NCBI GenBank assembly: GCA_949317995.1 | Contig: OX439048.1 | Coordinates: forward strand, 67,771,375 to 67,835,374 | Origin: Acholoe squamosa | Taxonomy: Eukaryota; Annelida; Polychaeta; Phyllodocida; Polynoidae | Length of the DNA: 64,000 nucleotides | Reading direction: 5' to 3' | Shown here: in pieces, positions 25,620 through 37,348 of the stretch | Layout: every line of letters starts with the position of its first letter | Position numbering within the stretch: the first letter of the stretch is position 1 | Made by a program: the position numbers and the translations under genes | The notes under the pieces: model-generated | The model's input: only the letters and a program-made list of their open reading frames with translations | What the model was told of the DNA's origin: nothing | Databases searched by the model: none

Positions 25620-27455
25620 ACATGATTATGGAATCTATGGATTTAAAAAGAAAATAAAGCTGAAGGCGTGTGTACTCTCTCTCTGTGCTGCCAAAGCCTT
25701 ATTGCTAGACCTGTTTACAATTTAGCAATTAAATATTTGCTAAGTACCCAGACTCTAAATTATGTCATTTATAATATTATATAGACTTTGATCAGAATCA
25801 AATATAATTGAAGTATATCTGCTTAAAATGTATGATGATTATTCTGTAGAAGTTCTACAACTTAATCTAGCAGCATTAGATAACTGTGATTGCATGGATT
25901 TTGCTATTGCTATCATCATTCTGTCAATGTTGATCCCATTGGCTGCTTTATAAGATCACTTCTGTTTCCGGAACCTTAATGGTAGGACTTAGCATAAGGC
26001 AACAAGTACCAGCTATATGATCCAACAAACAGAAAGTGCCTAGCAAACTAACCAAAAGACCCTACATGTTACCATTCTCATTGCTGGAATGTCATGTTAC
26101 AAGATATTAGCTAGGACTTTATTTTAGGACATAGATATATTCTTAAAGAGACATAGGAACATCTGTCTGTCACCAGTGATCATCATCTAGACAATGGAAA
26201 ACGACCATATAACAATTAGCATTCCATCCAGGTATGTTCAGGGATTAGTATTTGGAGCTAGTGAAGTAATGGAACTACTGTAGCCTACATATTTCAGGGC
26301 ATTGTCACATGTACATCCTGGCGACCTAAGTCATCAGTATGACGACTCTGTACTGTCAGTATTGTCATACTGACGGCTCAGGTTGTCAGGATGACGACCT
26401 AAAGTCGTCATTTTGACTACCTAAAGTTGTAGTTTTAGGTATCGTCAACTTGAGGACCTAAAGTGGTCACCGCTGACTAGTTTTGGATCTTCCATGTTTT
26501 CAGTGTGTTAATGTTGGAAGTATTCCTTGACAGGAATGGCATGATACCAATGATAGTTGGTAATCAAGCACATAGACTTTATGTCACACTTATTTCAAGG
26601 AGGCCTGTACTTAATAGGTTAAGCAATATTTCGAGAGAAGCTCAGCGTAGCTGAGATAAATTGCATTGCAATGGTTAGTGATTATGACTAGGGTGCTAAC
26701 TGGGTATGGGGCATTGTAATGATTCCTGTATATTTTAGTATGTAGAGACAGTGTGCAGGTGAGTGCAGGCCCCAATATAAGGTACTAGAGGCCTGATTTA
26801 CATGAGGGGAGGGTGGGAAGTTGGTATGGGGCATTGTGATGATTGTTATATGTCTTAGTATGGGAGGGCGGGTGAGTGCAGGCGCCAATATAAGTTGATA
26901 GAGGGATGAGTATTTGAGGGGAGGGTGCACGCATAGAATAGCTTCATACCTCTTTGTAGAGGACTATGGCACTGTGTCTAGGCCATGTGCTGGTATATAA
27001 TGATCTATTTATAGTCATCTAATGGTCATATACTGGCAGTAGGCTTGAATAGGCCTATTGCTCTGATTATCTGACAAGGGTCTTAGTACTGAACCAAAGC
27101 TATGATCAAAGTGTAAATCTTTTATGAGACTTGGACAAGGCCTAAGCACCCTAGGTCAAGGTCTGCTGATTTCAGTAGATGAGCTATAGTGGTCTAAATT
27201 TAGCGCAGACCCACAAATGCATATGAATTGGATTTCAGGAAATCCAAATATAACTTATTAATATTTGAATCTCATCTCATTAGATCTACAAATGCACATA
27301 TACATGTACTTGGCTATCACATGATCCTTGGAATGTGGTTGGTTTACAGGCAATTAACTCATGATGTCTATTGCCCAGCAATAGACATCTTTAGTAAAAG
27401 AAAACAACAGTAATCACTAGGATACCTGGTGGTTTAAATTTATTTTATTTATTTC
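25620..27455. other. Sequence between the inverted repeat copies
   Basis: It contains a degenerate stretch of GTCATNNTGACGAC-like motifs at 26330-26470 and the duplication at 26695-26930. I see no gene. Confidence 0.35.
26695..26930. repeat. Tandem duplication of about 125 bp
   Basis: Two copies in direct order share GGTATGGGGCATTGT, GGTGAGTGCAGGC and CCAATATAAG, ending GAGGGGAGGGTG. Confidence 0.7.
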
Positions 27456-28513
27456 TGGAGCATCTGTGTGTCAGTTGCTAGGCTACTTGCTATGCAAAAG
27501 CTAATATTTTCTAAACAATGACCAACTGCACAATTGTTAAATATAATAATTTCCTATTTTGGGGGGCATTTTAATTGGTATAATTGTTTTTAAATACATT
27601 GAGTCCATGGATGCTTAACTCTCATCAATCCCAAATGTCTGTTTTCCAAATGAACTTGTTGATATAGATTGCAAAGTAAATGAGTTGTTGCTAGGCAATC
27701 AGCTATTCTAGGAGTAAAGTGAAAGCCTCAGATGTTTTTGAGGATATAATATACACTAGAATTATCCAGTAAAGAATATTTCTGCCAATAGAAGATAATG
27801 CTGAAGTGGCATGTTTTCATTATACTTGCTATATCAATTTTTTCTACATTCTCTGATCAACACACTGTATTTTGGTACGTTATTGAGTTTTTACAATGGC
27901 ATGGACCTTCTCAATACTAAAATGTGAAACAGTATCCATGATGTCCATTCTGTAAGTCATTCCTAGGAAAGGTCTTTCTTTGTCGTGGAAAGGGTCCGTT
28001 GCTAGCTAAAATTGGCTGTTGCTAGGTAACCACTTATCATAGCAACAAATGGTTGGCTGCAATGTTATTGCTGGGTCCAATTTAGGGAGGCTAGGTACCA
28101 TTGGAATTGTTGTACAATGAATATTAGTGCCAGAAAAAGTAGATCAATGTTTATTTTAGCTCTTAAAAACGAGGCTAAAATTTCAAGAGATGGTTGTGTA
28201 GAATTGCAGATTTCTCAGTGACTGCACAACCTTTCATTGCTCAAACATCACTTTTCCATACCCAGAGACATTGGACATCATAAAAAAAAACAAGTTATAG
28301 CTATCAGTAATCTTACGAATTAAATTACCCCAGAGGGCCCCCTGTGCTGCTCCATTAAGGAGGGTACAGTCATAGCAAGTTAAGAAATAGCCTCCTGTGT
28401 CAGTTACAACAAGGTTGTAACAGACATTTTGGCAAAATTGAGTTTTCTTATGTTTTAACACTTATTGAACCTTATCTACCTACTATGAAAGTATTGAAGC
28501 TCTGTTTAAAGAG

Positions 28514-29202
28514 TTAGGTACAGAGTCCATTGATACATTTTTGGTCCGGTGTACAGCAGGTCCTATACCCCCCTGAGTACTCACAGCATGGTTGTCCCGG
28601 AGGACACGGGGAGTCTTGGCACGTAAGAGGTGGGGTTTCAGGTATAGGTGGATCATACACACACCGTGTATCCCCTACACAATGTGTCCTGGGTGATATC
28701 AGTGATACAAACAGGTCAAATACAGAGGCCTGCTGCATTGGCGCCGAGTAGTTATATGGTCCCGTCCAGGCTGAGTCAAATACCGGGGAGGTTGGGGTGT
28801 AGTACGGGGCCCCGTCAGTAAACGCCAACTTACACTTTGTTATATCACCCACACATGAATCCTTCTTTATTACATTCTGGGCATTCAGTGCCATCCATTT
28901 GTGATACCGTGTGGCAGTGATGTTATCAGAGGCATCTGCAAGGTACCGCAAGTGTCTTACAAATATGCCCTTAAATACAATATTATCCTTTCCACAATTT
29001 CTAGTAACATCACAGGGCTCAAGGAGGATGCCATATTTGTTTGACTTTAGGACTATTGTTGCATTAGCGACTTTATGCGCTAAGTCAATGAAGCCAGTAT
29101 TGTTGAGGATATTGGCGAGATGAACCAGACCGCCAGCTAAGACTCCACTGCTGTATGTTGGACCATAGTTCTCATTCCTACTACATTTGGACAAGTCAAT
29201 TC
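28514..29202 (-). CDS. GH76 gene, exon 5
   Basis: The acceptor TTTATTACAG precedes this 689-nt last exon (residues 240-468). It carries the second half of the catalytic domain, including the GVLAGGL and FKGIF motifs, and the granulin-like tail with paired cysteines. Confidence 0.9.
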
Positions 29203-29205
29203 CTG

Positions 29206-29689
29206 TAATAAAGAATATAGATAGAGGCACATGGGAGTCCATGTTTCTTCACAAGTTAGTCTCACAGCAGTATTCCACAAGGCGGAGGCAGAAGAGAGAA
29301 AGAAATATCCATTTTGTTTGAGTACATCTCTTTATTCATTTTATGTAAATCTTTTCCTCTACAAATCCATCAGACATCACCCTTTGGTACAAGGTCCTCG
29401 GTTATTTTAGTGAAGTCAATGTGAAGAATGAGAGTATGAAACTGAGATTCAGAATGTGAAGAACAGGTCGGCTTCTGTCATTATGTGGTAACGCTTGTTC
29501 TCAACATGAAAAAAAAGACTACAGGATATGTATTGCTAAGCATGACTTCCCTCTAGCATATAAAAACTGTCAATGTCACTTTGAAAATAACCTATTGTCT
29601 CTGAATAATTTCAATCAATAAAAAATGAGTGGCCCCCCACTAAAGAATAGATCTGCAGGACTCAAAAAGAGTTAAATTCTCCTACGTAC
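29206..29689. other. GH76 intron 4
   Basis: The intron lies between the donor at 29688-29689 (GTACGT) and the acceptor at 29203-29204. It holds nothing else recognisable. Confidence 0.7.
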
Positions 29690-29865
29690 CGTCTGCCACG
29701 AGCCATGTGTGGTTGTTGATGAGGTTAGTTCTGTCTATAAACCGCCAGATGGCTCTGGCCTGTGTCAGTAGTCGCTTGTTACTGCGGCCGGTCAGGTTGT
29801 ACAGTTTGGCCGCCAGGTGGAGCATTTGTACATTGGTGATGGTCACCTTGGAGTCAAATTGCTGG
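29690..29865 (-). CDS. GH76 gene, exon 4, downstream part
   Basis: The frame runs from the target-site duplication (29862-29865) to a GTACGT donor and encodes residues 183-239. It includes the TNVQMLHLAAKLYNLTG segment typical of the family. Confidence 0.85.
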
Positions 29866-30436
29866 TGTCAATGTCTCGTTACATGTCATGAAGTGAGGTA
29901 ACAGGAGTCCAGACAATTCAGTTGATGATCCAGCTTTATTGTAAGATTGGCATGATGAGTAACTGATACAGTGTACAATATAGTACTCGCCAGTCTGACC
30001 AAGCTATATCCTAAGCCAAGGCACCTGAGTGTCGTAGGGTCTAGGTTGGAGAAGAATAAGATGCTGAGGCTTGATCCTGACTAGGTTATATAGTCAGGAG
30101 CAAGCCCAGATGACGTCGTGTCTATTTCTGTACTTTCTATTTTTAGTATAGGGAGCGACTCAAATATGCTGAGTCGGTGGTTCTGCTCAGTCCCAATCTG
30201 TGGTAGGAGGGGTGAGCTGCTCCTATTGGCTAGGTGAATCTAAAAATAGTTGAGTTCTCCAGTGGGGGATCCACAGGAGGGAGCCTGGGGATTTCCCACT
30301 GGAGGAGGGCAGGTGTGAACTCTTCACCCTGCCAAGCTAAAAATAGGTTGACCTTGGTTTGAACTAGGGGGTAGCTTGGCCAGTTTGGTTTGAGTATGTC
30401 GTTCATAATTATAATACATAGAATAGTCCATTGACA
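29866..30436 (-). repeat. 3' LTR
   Basis: 571 bp, identical by eye to the 5' LTR. On the minus strand TATATAA lies at 30086-30092 and AATAAA at 29935-29940. The latter would direct 3'-end formation of the element's RNA about 50-70 nt before the LTR end. Confidence 0.95.
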
Positions 30437-30459
30437 TATCCCCACATTCCCACTCATCT
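30437..30459 (-). other. Polypurine tract
   Basis: Directly upstream of the 3' LTR in element orientation is GAGTGGGAATGTGGGGA, with three pyrimidines in 17 bases. Its position is that of the plus-strand DNA primer in LTR elements. Confidence 0.65.
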
Positions 30460-31789
30460 CTGCATGAGGTTAAAGGGAGTATAATTATAAGGAATGAGAG
30501 TCTATATCAAGTCCATTGACATGCTCAAGTATAAGATGTGAAATAGGGGGCTGAAAAGATGTTCAGCGCTGGGTAAAGATTGATATTACCAAGTTTCTTG
30601 TGAAAAAGGGGTACAATATTTGGTTCTACCGGTAGTAGTTGGTACAAAACATAGGAGCTTGGATAACAACTGATATTTTTCTTAGCTAAAACTACTTGAA
30701 CTTGCATCCTCTCAATTGAGGCAAACTCTGTGAACTAATTCAAAATAATCTGGCTTGAACACTACAAGAATAGATGCTAAGGGTACTAAGACTGCTCTGG
30801 CTGAGCAGGGTAGTAGGGGCATGACTAGGTCTGTCTTGTTCATCATACATTGTCAAAATACATTTTCTATATCCAGTATAAAAATATACGGTATAAAATT
30901 ACAAATACATCAGCGGTATAAAAGCACAGATTGTTTAAAGGAGGTTTTAAATAAGGTGAAAATATGTACATGCTGTCCTTACATACAAGGTTTTAACAAA
31001 TAAGTTACTGATTGAGCTGGGCAGTAGTGGTATCACTGCTAAGCTACATATATGGGCGAGGTGACGATCATCAGTGACATACAGTAAGATGTGACCGAAG
31101 ATCTCTTTTGGACTAGCTTGTACATAAAATAATTGAAAACACAAACTTGCATGCAAGGAGAAACTGTTCACCCAGAGCCGAGAGGTTGGTGAAAATGTGA
31201 AATTTCTAAAAAAAAAAAAAAAAAAAAAATTTTGGATTTTTGAAAAAGGGGGCATTTGGCCCGAGGTAGTTGTCACTTGTTACTTTTGGGGTTGAAAGGC
31301 TTGCCGAGGTGGCATTCTGTAGAATTTTAGTAGTGGAAATTACAGGCTCTGGATGTTCAACTTCTTGAGACAATAAATATTTCAAAACATTTTTCACACA
31401 TGGTTTTCTACTGAGGCTAAAACCCATAAATACAATGACATGGTTGGGCTTGAAAAGAGGGATGGGGGCTCTGTGGCACCTGAAAGCTAGGGTTGATCTG
31501 CCAGCCAGGTCAACTCTAAGCTTACACAGAGTTTTTACAAGTAAATGTATGGTGGTTTATTGGTTAAGATGGTACAATATGAGTTTGGTTTTATTTTTAC
31601 AATCGTGGAGAAATCGTGTGAACCTTGCAGATCGAATTAAAGGTCACAAAGAAATGAAAGCGGTACTGTGGTTCTTGGGGGGGGGGGGCGTTTTAAATTG
31701 TGTCCCTACAATCGATAAATATGGAAGGAAGGTAAGAATAACACTGATTTGTAATTGAATTCGGAGGGGTTTACATGACTTTCTGAATA
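30460..31789. other. 3' non-coding part of the retroelement
   Basis: It contains an A-run at 31208-31229 and short open frames on both strands without recognisable content. No long frame in element orientation is present. Confidence 0.4.
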
Positions 31790-32423
31790 TTAATGTTTCC
31801 ATGGTTTACTGTCTCCAGCACTGACACTGGAGGGGGGTAGGTTAGGGTGGGGTCTGGGGGTTCTTATGTAGAATCTGCCTCTTGCCCACTTCCTTCTGAG
31901 TGCCGCTCTTTTTATGGGAGTGCTGGGGTCTAAATCTATGTCTCTAAAATCTTCTTCCACCGAGGCCAGGTTCCCTGGTTCGGCAGAAGTAGAGGTTGAA
32001 GAGTCAGAGTCTTCAGACTCGGAGCTATTGTCATTTTTGTTGTCCTGGTGATCTAGGTTTGAGGTGCTATTGGTGAAGGTGGTGGTGGTGTAGTGTCTCT
32101 GGGATACTAGGGGTCTGAACTTGATGCCTGTGTAGGAGCAGGGGCAGACAAAACCCTCAGGGGTGCTGGAGCACAGTCTGCACCCTGCTATTAGGCATTT
32201 TGGCCTTGCTGGGGTGCGGGGGTTGCTCCTCCAGTTGTAGCGGGCCTCTGGAATGGGGGTGTCGGCCCTTCTGCTGCGTGTATTTCCGCCATTAGGGTTC
32301 GTTCCTCCTGAGTATTGAGGGTAACTGGTTTCCTGACCTGGGTATTTTTCGGCTGAGGAGGTTTCTGGTCTTTCAGGGCCGGCTTCGTCGGTGTTGGACT
32401 GGTCCCAGTCATCTCGCGTTGAC
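31790..32423 (-). CDS. Retroelement 3' open frame of 210 codons, no ATG, starts at a splice acceptor
   Basis: The frame is open from the acceptor TGTTTTCTGAACAG (exon base 32423) to TAA at 31790-31792 and contains no ATG near its start, so it would have to be reached by splicing. The predicted product starts with an acidic, polar segment and has a cysteine cluster (CRLCSS, then CPCSY) around residues 80-95. An acidic Ser/Glu/Asp run (SSESEDSDSS) follows, then a basic patch (KRAALRRKWARGR) near the end. I recognise no family. The composition would suit a nucleic-acid-binding or regulatory protein; that is inference only. The incoming phase (two bases plus G) equals that left by the mini-exon at 38086-38114. 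A shorter ATG frame at 32191-32412 overlaps it in another frame and is Pro-rich. Confidence 0.5.
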
Positions 32424-32968
32424 CTGTTCAGAAAACAACATAGAGCCGAGAAAACAAGGCGTTAGAGACTGTGTCAGGTTGTATGGTTCACAATCAGGTC
32501 CACAAAAATACCAAGATTAACTCATGGTGCTAAAAATTGGTTAAGTCGACACTTAGGAGTACCATACAGAAGCAAAGGTTTAGGTTTGGAGCTAGGCGGG
32601 AGGCCGTATCCAAGGACTCTATATTAATTTCAATGCTACACACCTGGCGGCGCCAGCGGACGGTCGCTGGGCCGTACGCTGCTCCGTCTCGGATTTTAGT
32701 TCAGGAAAATAACACCAAGAGGCGCCACTGCGCCAGCGTTTGTACAGCGTTTGGTTAATGTATGGGATTTACGTTGAGGCCTATGAGTTTACGGTAAAAG
32801 AGGGATGTAGACTTGCACCAACCCTTCAGGGTTGAGATGGGTCTGGGGGGGGTCTCGAAAATTTTCATGGCTGGGTGGTGTGACGATGAAATCATGAAGG
32901 ATTTGCCTGGGTTTGGGTTCGAAAGTTAGGTTTGAAAAACGACTTGATTTTTCTGCGGCTAGGCCTAG

Positions 32969-32977
32969 TATAAAAGG
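32969..32977 (+). promoter_or_regulatory. Antisense TATA box
   Basis: TATAAAAGG on the plus strand, opposite to the retroelement genes, lies 109 bp upstream of the ATG at 33086. Initiation would be expected near 33000. Confidence 0.35.
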
Positions 32978-33085
32978 CGATGAATTGCATTATGATGTCA
33001 TAGGCTGTAGAAATTTTGAAGCGGGCAGATCGTGGTTAAGATTTGAGAGGTTTGGAGCTCGAAAAGAAACGCAGAAAAAGGAGAC

Positions 33086-33367
33086 ATGTTGCTGAGCGTG
33101 AGCTGGGTGGTTATGCCCTCTGGGGCTCTGTTCTGCCTGGCTGTCTACATGTGGCCGCTGGGGTGAGTACGTGGGGACTTTTCTAGAGGAATTTTTGGCT
33201 TCGATTTTTGGGGAGGAAGGTTAGTAAAGTGAGGTCTCCGTGTTTGTTTCAGCCTTGTCTATGTGTGGGTCCACGTTTTTAACGGGCCTTACTGGTGTCG
33301 GGCCTTCAAGGGAGGCGATGGCCGAGGCGGCGGGGACACCGGAGAGTGCCTGTCTGGTACTTGCTGA
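33086..33367 (+). CDS. Candidate antisense two-exon small membrane protein within the retroelement
   Basis: Exon A (33086-33162) starts with ATG, encodes a hydrophobic stretch and ends at a strong GTGAGT donor. Exon B (33253-33367) follows a 90-nt intron with a TGTTTGTTTCAG acceptor. The phases match (two bases plus one) and the 63-codon frame ends in TGA at 33365-33367. Residues 10-36 are hydrophobic; the tail is Gly/Arg-rich with cysteines at 42, 58 and 63. An upstream TATA box makes a complete minimal gene layout. Antisense genes are known in some retroviruses, but I recognise no homologue and the arrangement could be chance. Confidence 0.3.
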
Positions 33368-34243
33368 GTTGAGGTCAGTCTCGTGTAATTTTGAATTTCT
33401 GAATTCAGTTTGTCCAACTGGGGTGGTGGATGTTTTTGATCTAACGGGGCGAATTTTATTTTCCAGGCTGAGATGGGTCCGTGAGTTGGAAATGTGCCTG
33501 AGGCCGGAAGATCGTGACAGACGCTGAATCAGAGATCTGTGATTACCCTGTGATTTTGACTGTGATTAGAGACTGTGATCTTATTATACCCGTGGCCTGA
33601 GGAGCCTTCTGATTGTCACTGATTACTTATAATATAGCGTCTGTGATCACCAGTACTGAGTTTTGTTATAAATTTTGGGGCTTGTAAATTGGGTGCCGGT
33701 GTTGTCTGAATTAGATTGGTATAGTGATCGGGGAGTGGTAAGTCCGGGTATGTTGCAAGTCTACTGTAATATAAACACGTGCATATGTTATTGTATTGGC
33801 GTGCACACCACGTGTGGACGTTTATTTGGTTATGCATATTGTCATGTGAGCGTGATCACGTGCGAAAAATTTGCATTTGGTGACTGGTTTCGGTACTGGG
33901 GACGCTCGGCGACGTCATGACGCTGCGCTTGGCGCGAAAGCCCAGACGCAGCGTCAGCACTTGGCGTCTGTGATCAGCTATACAAATTCAAAATTGGGTC
34001 AGTAGGGCTGCTATTGTATAGGTATGTGGCGGTATGTTTGTTTTAATGGGGCTATGTTTGTTATGCTGATAAGACTGACGGGGTATGGGATGGGAGTCTG
34101 GGATTAGATGAGGCTTGGCTCGGCATCGCCGGGCTGGGTTATCTGTGGGGTAGGGGGGGGGGAGGTGGGGTATCCCCACATAGGATGTGTTATCCTGTGT
34201 GTGGCTATCCGGTCGTGTGCTGTGGTATGGTTGGTCGGTTCCA

Positions 34244-37055
34244 TTATATGAGAAAATAGGGGTGGCCGGTGGCTGTAGAGCAATTTTGGCTACGAAGACA
34301 TGTGGGTATCCCCACATAAATGAAGACACGGACCTTAAGGATTTTGAACGGAAAAATAAACATACCGATTTCTGGTGGGAATTTGGTAGATATATCCTCC
34401 CGGGTCGGGTCGAACACGTACATGTCCTTAGGGGGTTGGTAGTCCTTTGGTGTGAATTTAGTTAGCTCCACCTGGCCGCTGGGATTTTGGGTACCCCTGG
34501 GCCTGGGGCTGGGGCTGCTGGGGGCCTGGATCCTGGGGATTTCTGGGATGTTGGTGTCTTCGATTGTCTCATATCCTGGGGTCAGCTGGAAATCTGGCTG
34601 GGTCTTGGATTTGATGACCAGGGTCATAACATGTGGCTTCCCATTTAGGATCCTGTAGAGGGGTAGTCTCCAGAAAAGAGGGCAGCGAGGGTATCTCTCG
34701 AGCTGCACCACTCTTAATTGAGCGCCAATTATGAGGCTGACCCTGGCCTTCCAGTTGAGATCCAGGTGGCGGCCAAAGGGCATAGTGAGGCGGGGCTTTC
34801 CAATTTTAGGGGCCTTAATGAAGGGTGGCCATAGGTTGGAGCCGAAAATCATGGTTCCCACAACAAACTCGTATGTTCTGCCCTGGGAGTGGATGCGGAG
34901 GACAAACTGGGGCAAGCCATCGGATTCGTCTTGCCTACAGTGTGGCCAGTGTCTGCAGCATCTGGAGATGAAGAGGCGGGCCAGGTACAAGATGATCAGG
35001 ACGGAGCCGATTGCCCACATCACATCGTAGCGTCCAGGAGTCTGGATAAATTCCAGGCTTTGCTCCACGGGCTGTTGTGTGGGTGTCGAGGGCCAGTTGT
35101 TGTTGGCCTTGTTGATCAGATCCTTGAGATTCTGCCAAGTCGCTGCATCCGCCATTCTGGGTGTGTTGAGTGCTAGATGGACTGTCACCAACTGAGCCAG
35201 GCGTGACACGCGCATCTGGATCTGGCATGTCATTGCACAACAGAGGATGGCAATCAGAGGGGTCACTAAGTGGAACCAGATAGAATATTCCAAATGGTAA
35301 CCAAGGTGTGTTAGTGAACTTGCTGACAGAAGAGAAGACTCATCTGACAGACCCTTGGCTGCTCGTCTGAGGGTGAGTACGCTTTTAATTAAGGGTACTA
35401 TTTTTTGGTTGTGTAAGGATTTGAGACGCTGGAAGTTAGGTAGTTCCAGGGACCGTGGCACGGTTGTCATGGTAACGCCTGATATGTTAGCTGGAGGTGA
35501 ACCAAAATGTCGCCATAGTGGTAAGTTTATGGGGCTCATGGCCATGGGTTCCAGTGTTATATTTTGTACGCAGGTTATATTTGAATTGATCATAACCATG
35601 CCTGCATTCTTAATAGAGCATAGGCATGGTACTGACATGACCGAGTATGCTGCATTGATCATTGGGATTTGTCCCGCATTGTGACACTGTAAGTAAGATG
35701 GCGATTTACTAGTGATCATGAGATATGTTGACCTAGAAATGGGTTTGATTAGGTTGGGTATGGGTGCGGCCATGTGTGCAGTGAAACTGCAGGTGTGGTG
35801 CACTGCATCAGGTAGGTCCAGGAGTAGGGACAGAGTGCAGGTGGGGTGTAGAGGTGATAGCAGGGGGAGGGGTAGGTTACAGCTGATGAAGGTGTCTTGT
35901 GTACATAGGTCTAAGTCTGCCTGCTGAAGCTCCATGAAATGGGCGTGGCTGGGAGACATGGCTATGTAGGGGGGTAGGGGCTGTACCAGGGTGTAACCTG
36001 TAGAGTTAACATCTGATGTGTCAAAGGGGACTGGAAAGGTTTCAGTTCTGAATAGGGTGTAAACATTATCCCCTAGTCCTATGGGTATGGGTAGTGAGAT
36101 GAAGAGGGTGGAGGGGTCACTCCACTGGGCACTTACTCGTCTTTTATAGTAATAACCTATGGGTATGTCAAGGATTGATATGCCTTGGTGGGCGCTACTC
36201 AAGGCGCTGGAGAGGTTGTTTAGGCCTGACCTGAGGGTGTCATGGGAAATTAAGTTGGGAGGGAGCTCGCCCTCCATTAAGCTGTTTATGGCACTTAATA
36301 AAATGTCTAGATCCTCCTGAAGGTCGATTAGTGACTCAATTTGTGAGTTTGCTGCAGAAAATAACATGGAATAAAAGGTGTCCTGTCTGGCTTGGGATTC
36401 TAAATTTAAAATAATGTTTGAAAAGTTGGAATCTAATGTTTTTAGATTTTGGGCCAGCAGGGACAGTGCGTCGTCAGTATCATTTTGGAATTCAGATAGG
36501 ATGTTTAGGGAATTGTAATTGTATTCTGAGATATTTAATAGAAAATGGGTGGCTAATTCAACCACATGCATTTTAGTGGCCAATCTTCTGTCAATGTCAG
36601 AAATGTCAGCGTTTAGAAGGTCAATTTCAGGTTGGGTTCCCAGGCCTAGGGTTGCTCTGAGAATATCGCCAATGATTTGTCCTGGGGCATTTCTGGCCTG
36701 ACGGTTCCTGGGGTTGGAAATTAAATTCATCAAAAGGTCTAATGAATTTTGGGTTTTGTCAAATAGGGTGCTAATCAATGTGTCCAGATTGTTGGCTGTT
36801 TGGGTAATGTATGGTGGGGTGCCGGGCTTAAGTAGGGGTGACACTTTATCAGGTCTTTGGAGGTTGGGGGACAGGGAGATGTTCAGACTGAAAACTAGGG
36901 GGTAGTCCATGAAATTTGAGATTAGGGGCTGTGGTAACTGGGTAAACAGTGTTCCATAATTTGGTCTGAATACGATCCTTTGTGGTAACTCCTTGTCCTG
37001 TGATCCATTGGTGAGGTTGAAGAGGATACACAGCACTATTAGAGGTACTGCGGCT
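34244..37055 (-). CDS. env: env-like glycoprotein of the retroelement
   Basis: The frame is open from a splice acceptor (CTCTTTTACAG, exon base 37055) to the stop at 34244, about 936 codons. No ATG stands at its start; the first codons after the acceptor are hydrophobic, as in a signal peptide. Around residue 115 a basic RQAR site of the furin type is followed by a Gly/Ala-containing segment and helical, Leu/Asn-rich sequence, a layout like class I fusion glycoproteins. Many NxS/T sites lie in the first 600 residues. Hydrophobic segments lie near residues 587-601 and 674-692; the latter is the likely anchor. About 238 residues follow the anchor, unusually long for a cytoplasmic tail and Pro-rich near its end. 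A role in membrane fusion is inferred from layout, not from a recognised family signature. Confidence 0.65.
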
Positions 37056-37348
37056 CTGTAAAAGAGATGTGATGGGGGGATTGAGTTTGTGAGTCATATC
37101 AGCAATTGGGTTATGTGGTGGGGGATTTTATGGTCGATTGTGTGGGAGGTGTCCTCCTGTGAAAGGGGACTGTAGGCACACCTAGGTGGGTGTAGTGTGG
37201 TTTGTTTAAACAGTGGGGGGTGGTTGCTTGGCGAGGGTGTGAGGGGGGTATGATGGAGATGTGACTGGACCTGTGGTATTAGTAGGCTAAGACTAAATGG
37301 GGGGGTTGTGAGAGTAAAAATTTTGTAGCTTACCCTGTCAGATTTATT

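Larger units (their letters stand above)
24015..28410. repeat. Two inverted copies of a roughly 1-kb dispersed repeat
   Basis: 24015-25620 and 27455-28410 are inverted copies. Shared blocks include GATAGCTATAACT, CAATGTCTCTGGGTATGG, GAAATTTTAGCCTCG and CAACAAATGGTTGGC with its inverse. The left copy is interrupted by the solo LTR at 24813-25466; its homology resumes beyond it (TAGCTTTTGCTTAGCAAGT). The arms are diverged, so the repeat is old. No long open frame lies between them. Confidence 0.75.
32430..34240. other. 3' region of the retroelement between env and the 3' open frame
   Basis: In element orientation I find only short frames (33616-33837; 33988-34329, which overlaps the env end). 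On the plus strand it contains the antisense candidate at 33086-33367. Confidence 0.4.

Noticed and set aside
33988-34329. 113-codon minus-strand Pro-rich frame overlapping the end of env
   Set aside because: It could be an overlapping accessory frame, but it has no recognised motif and its composition follows the overlap and the Pro-rich tail. Not enough to call.
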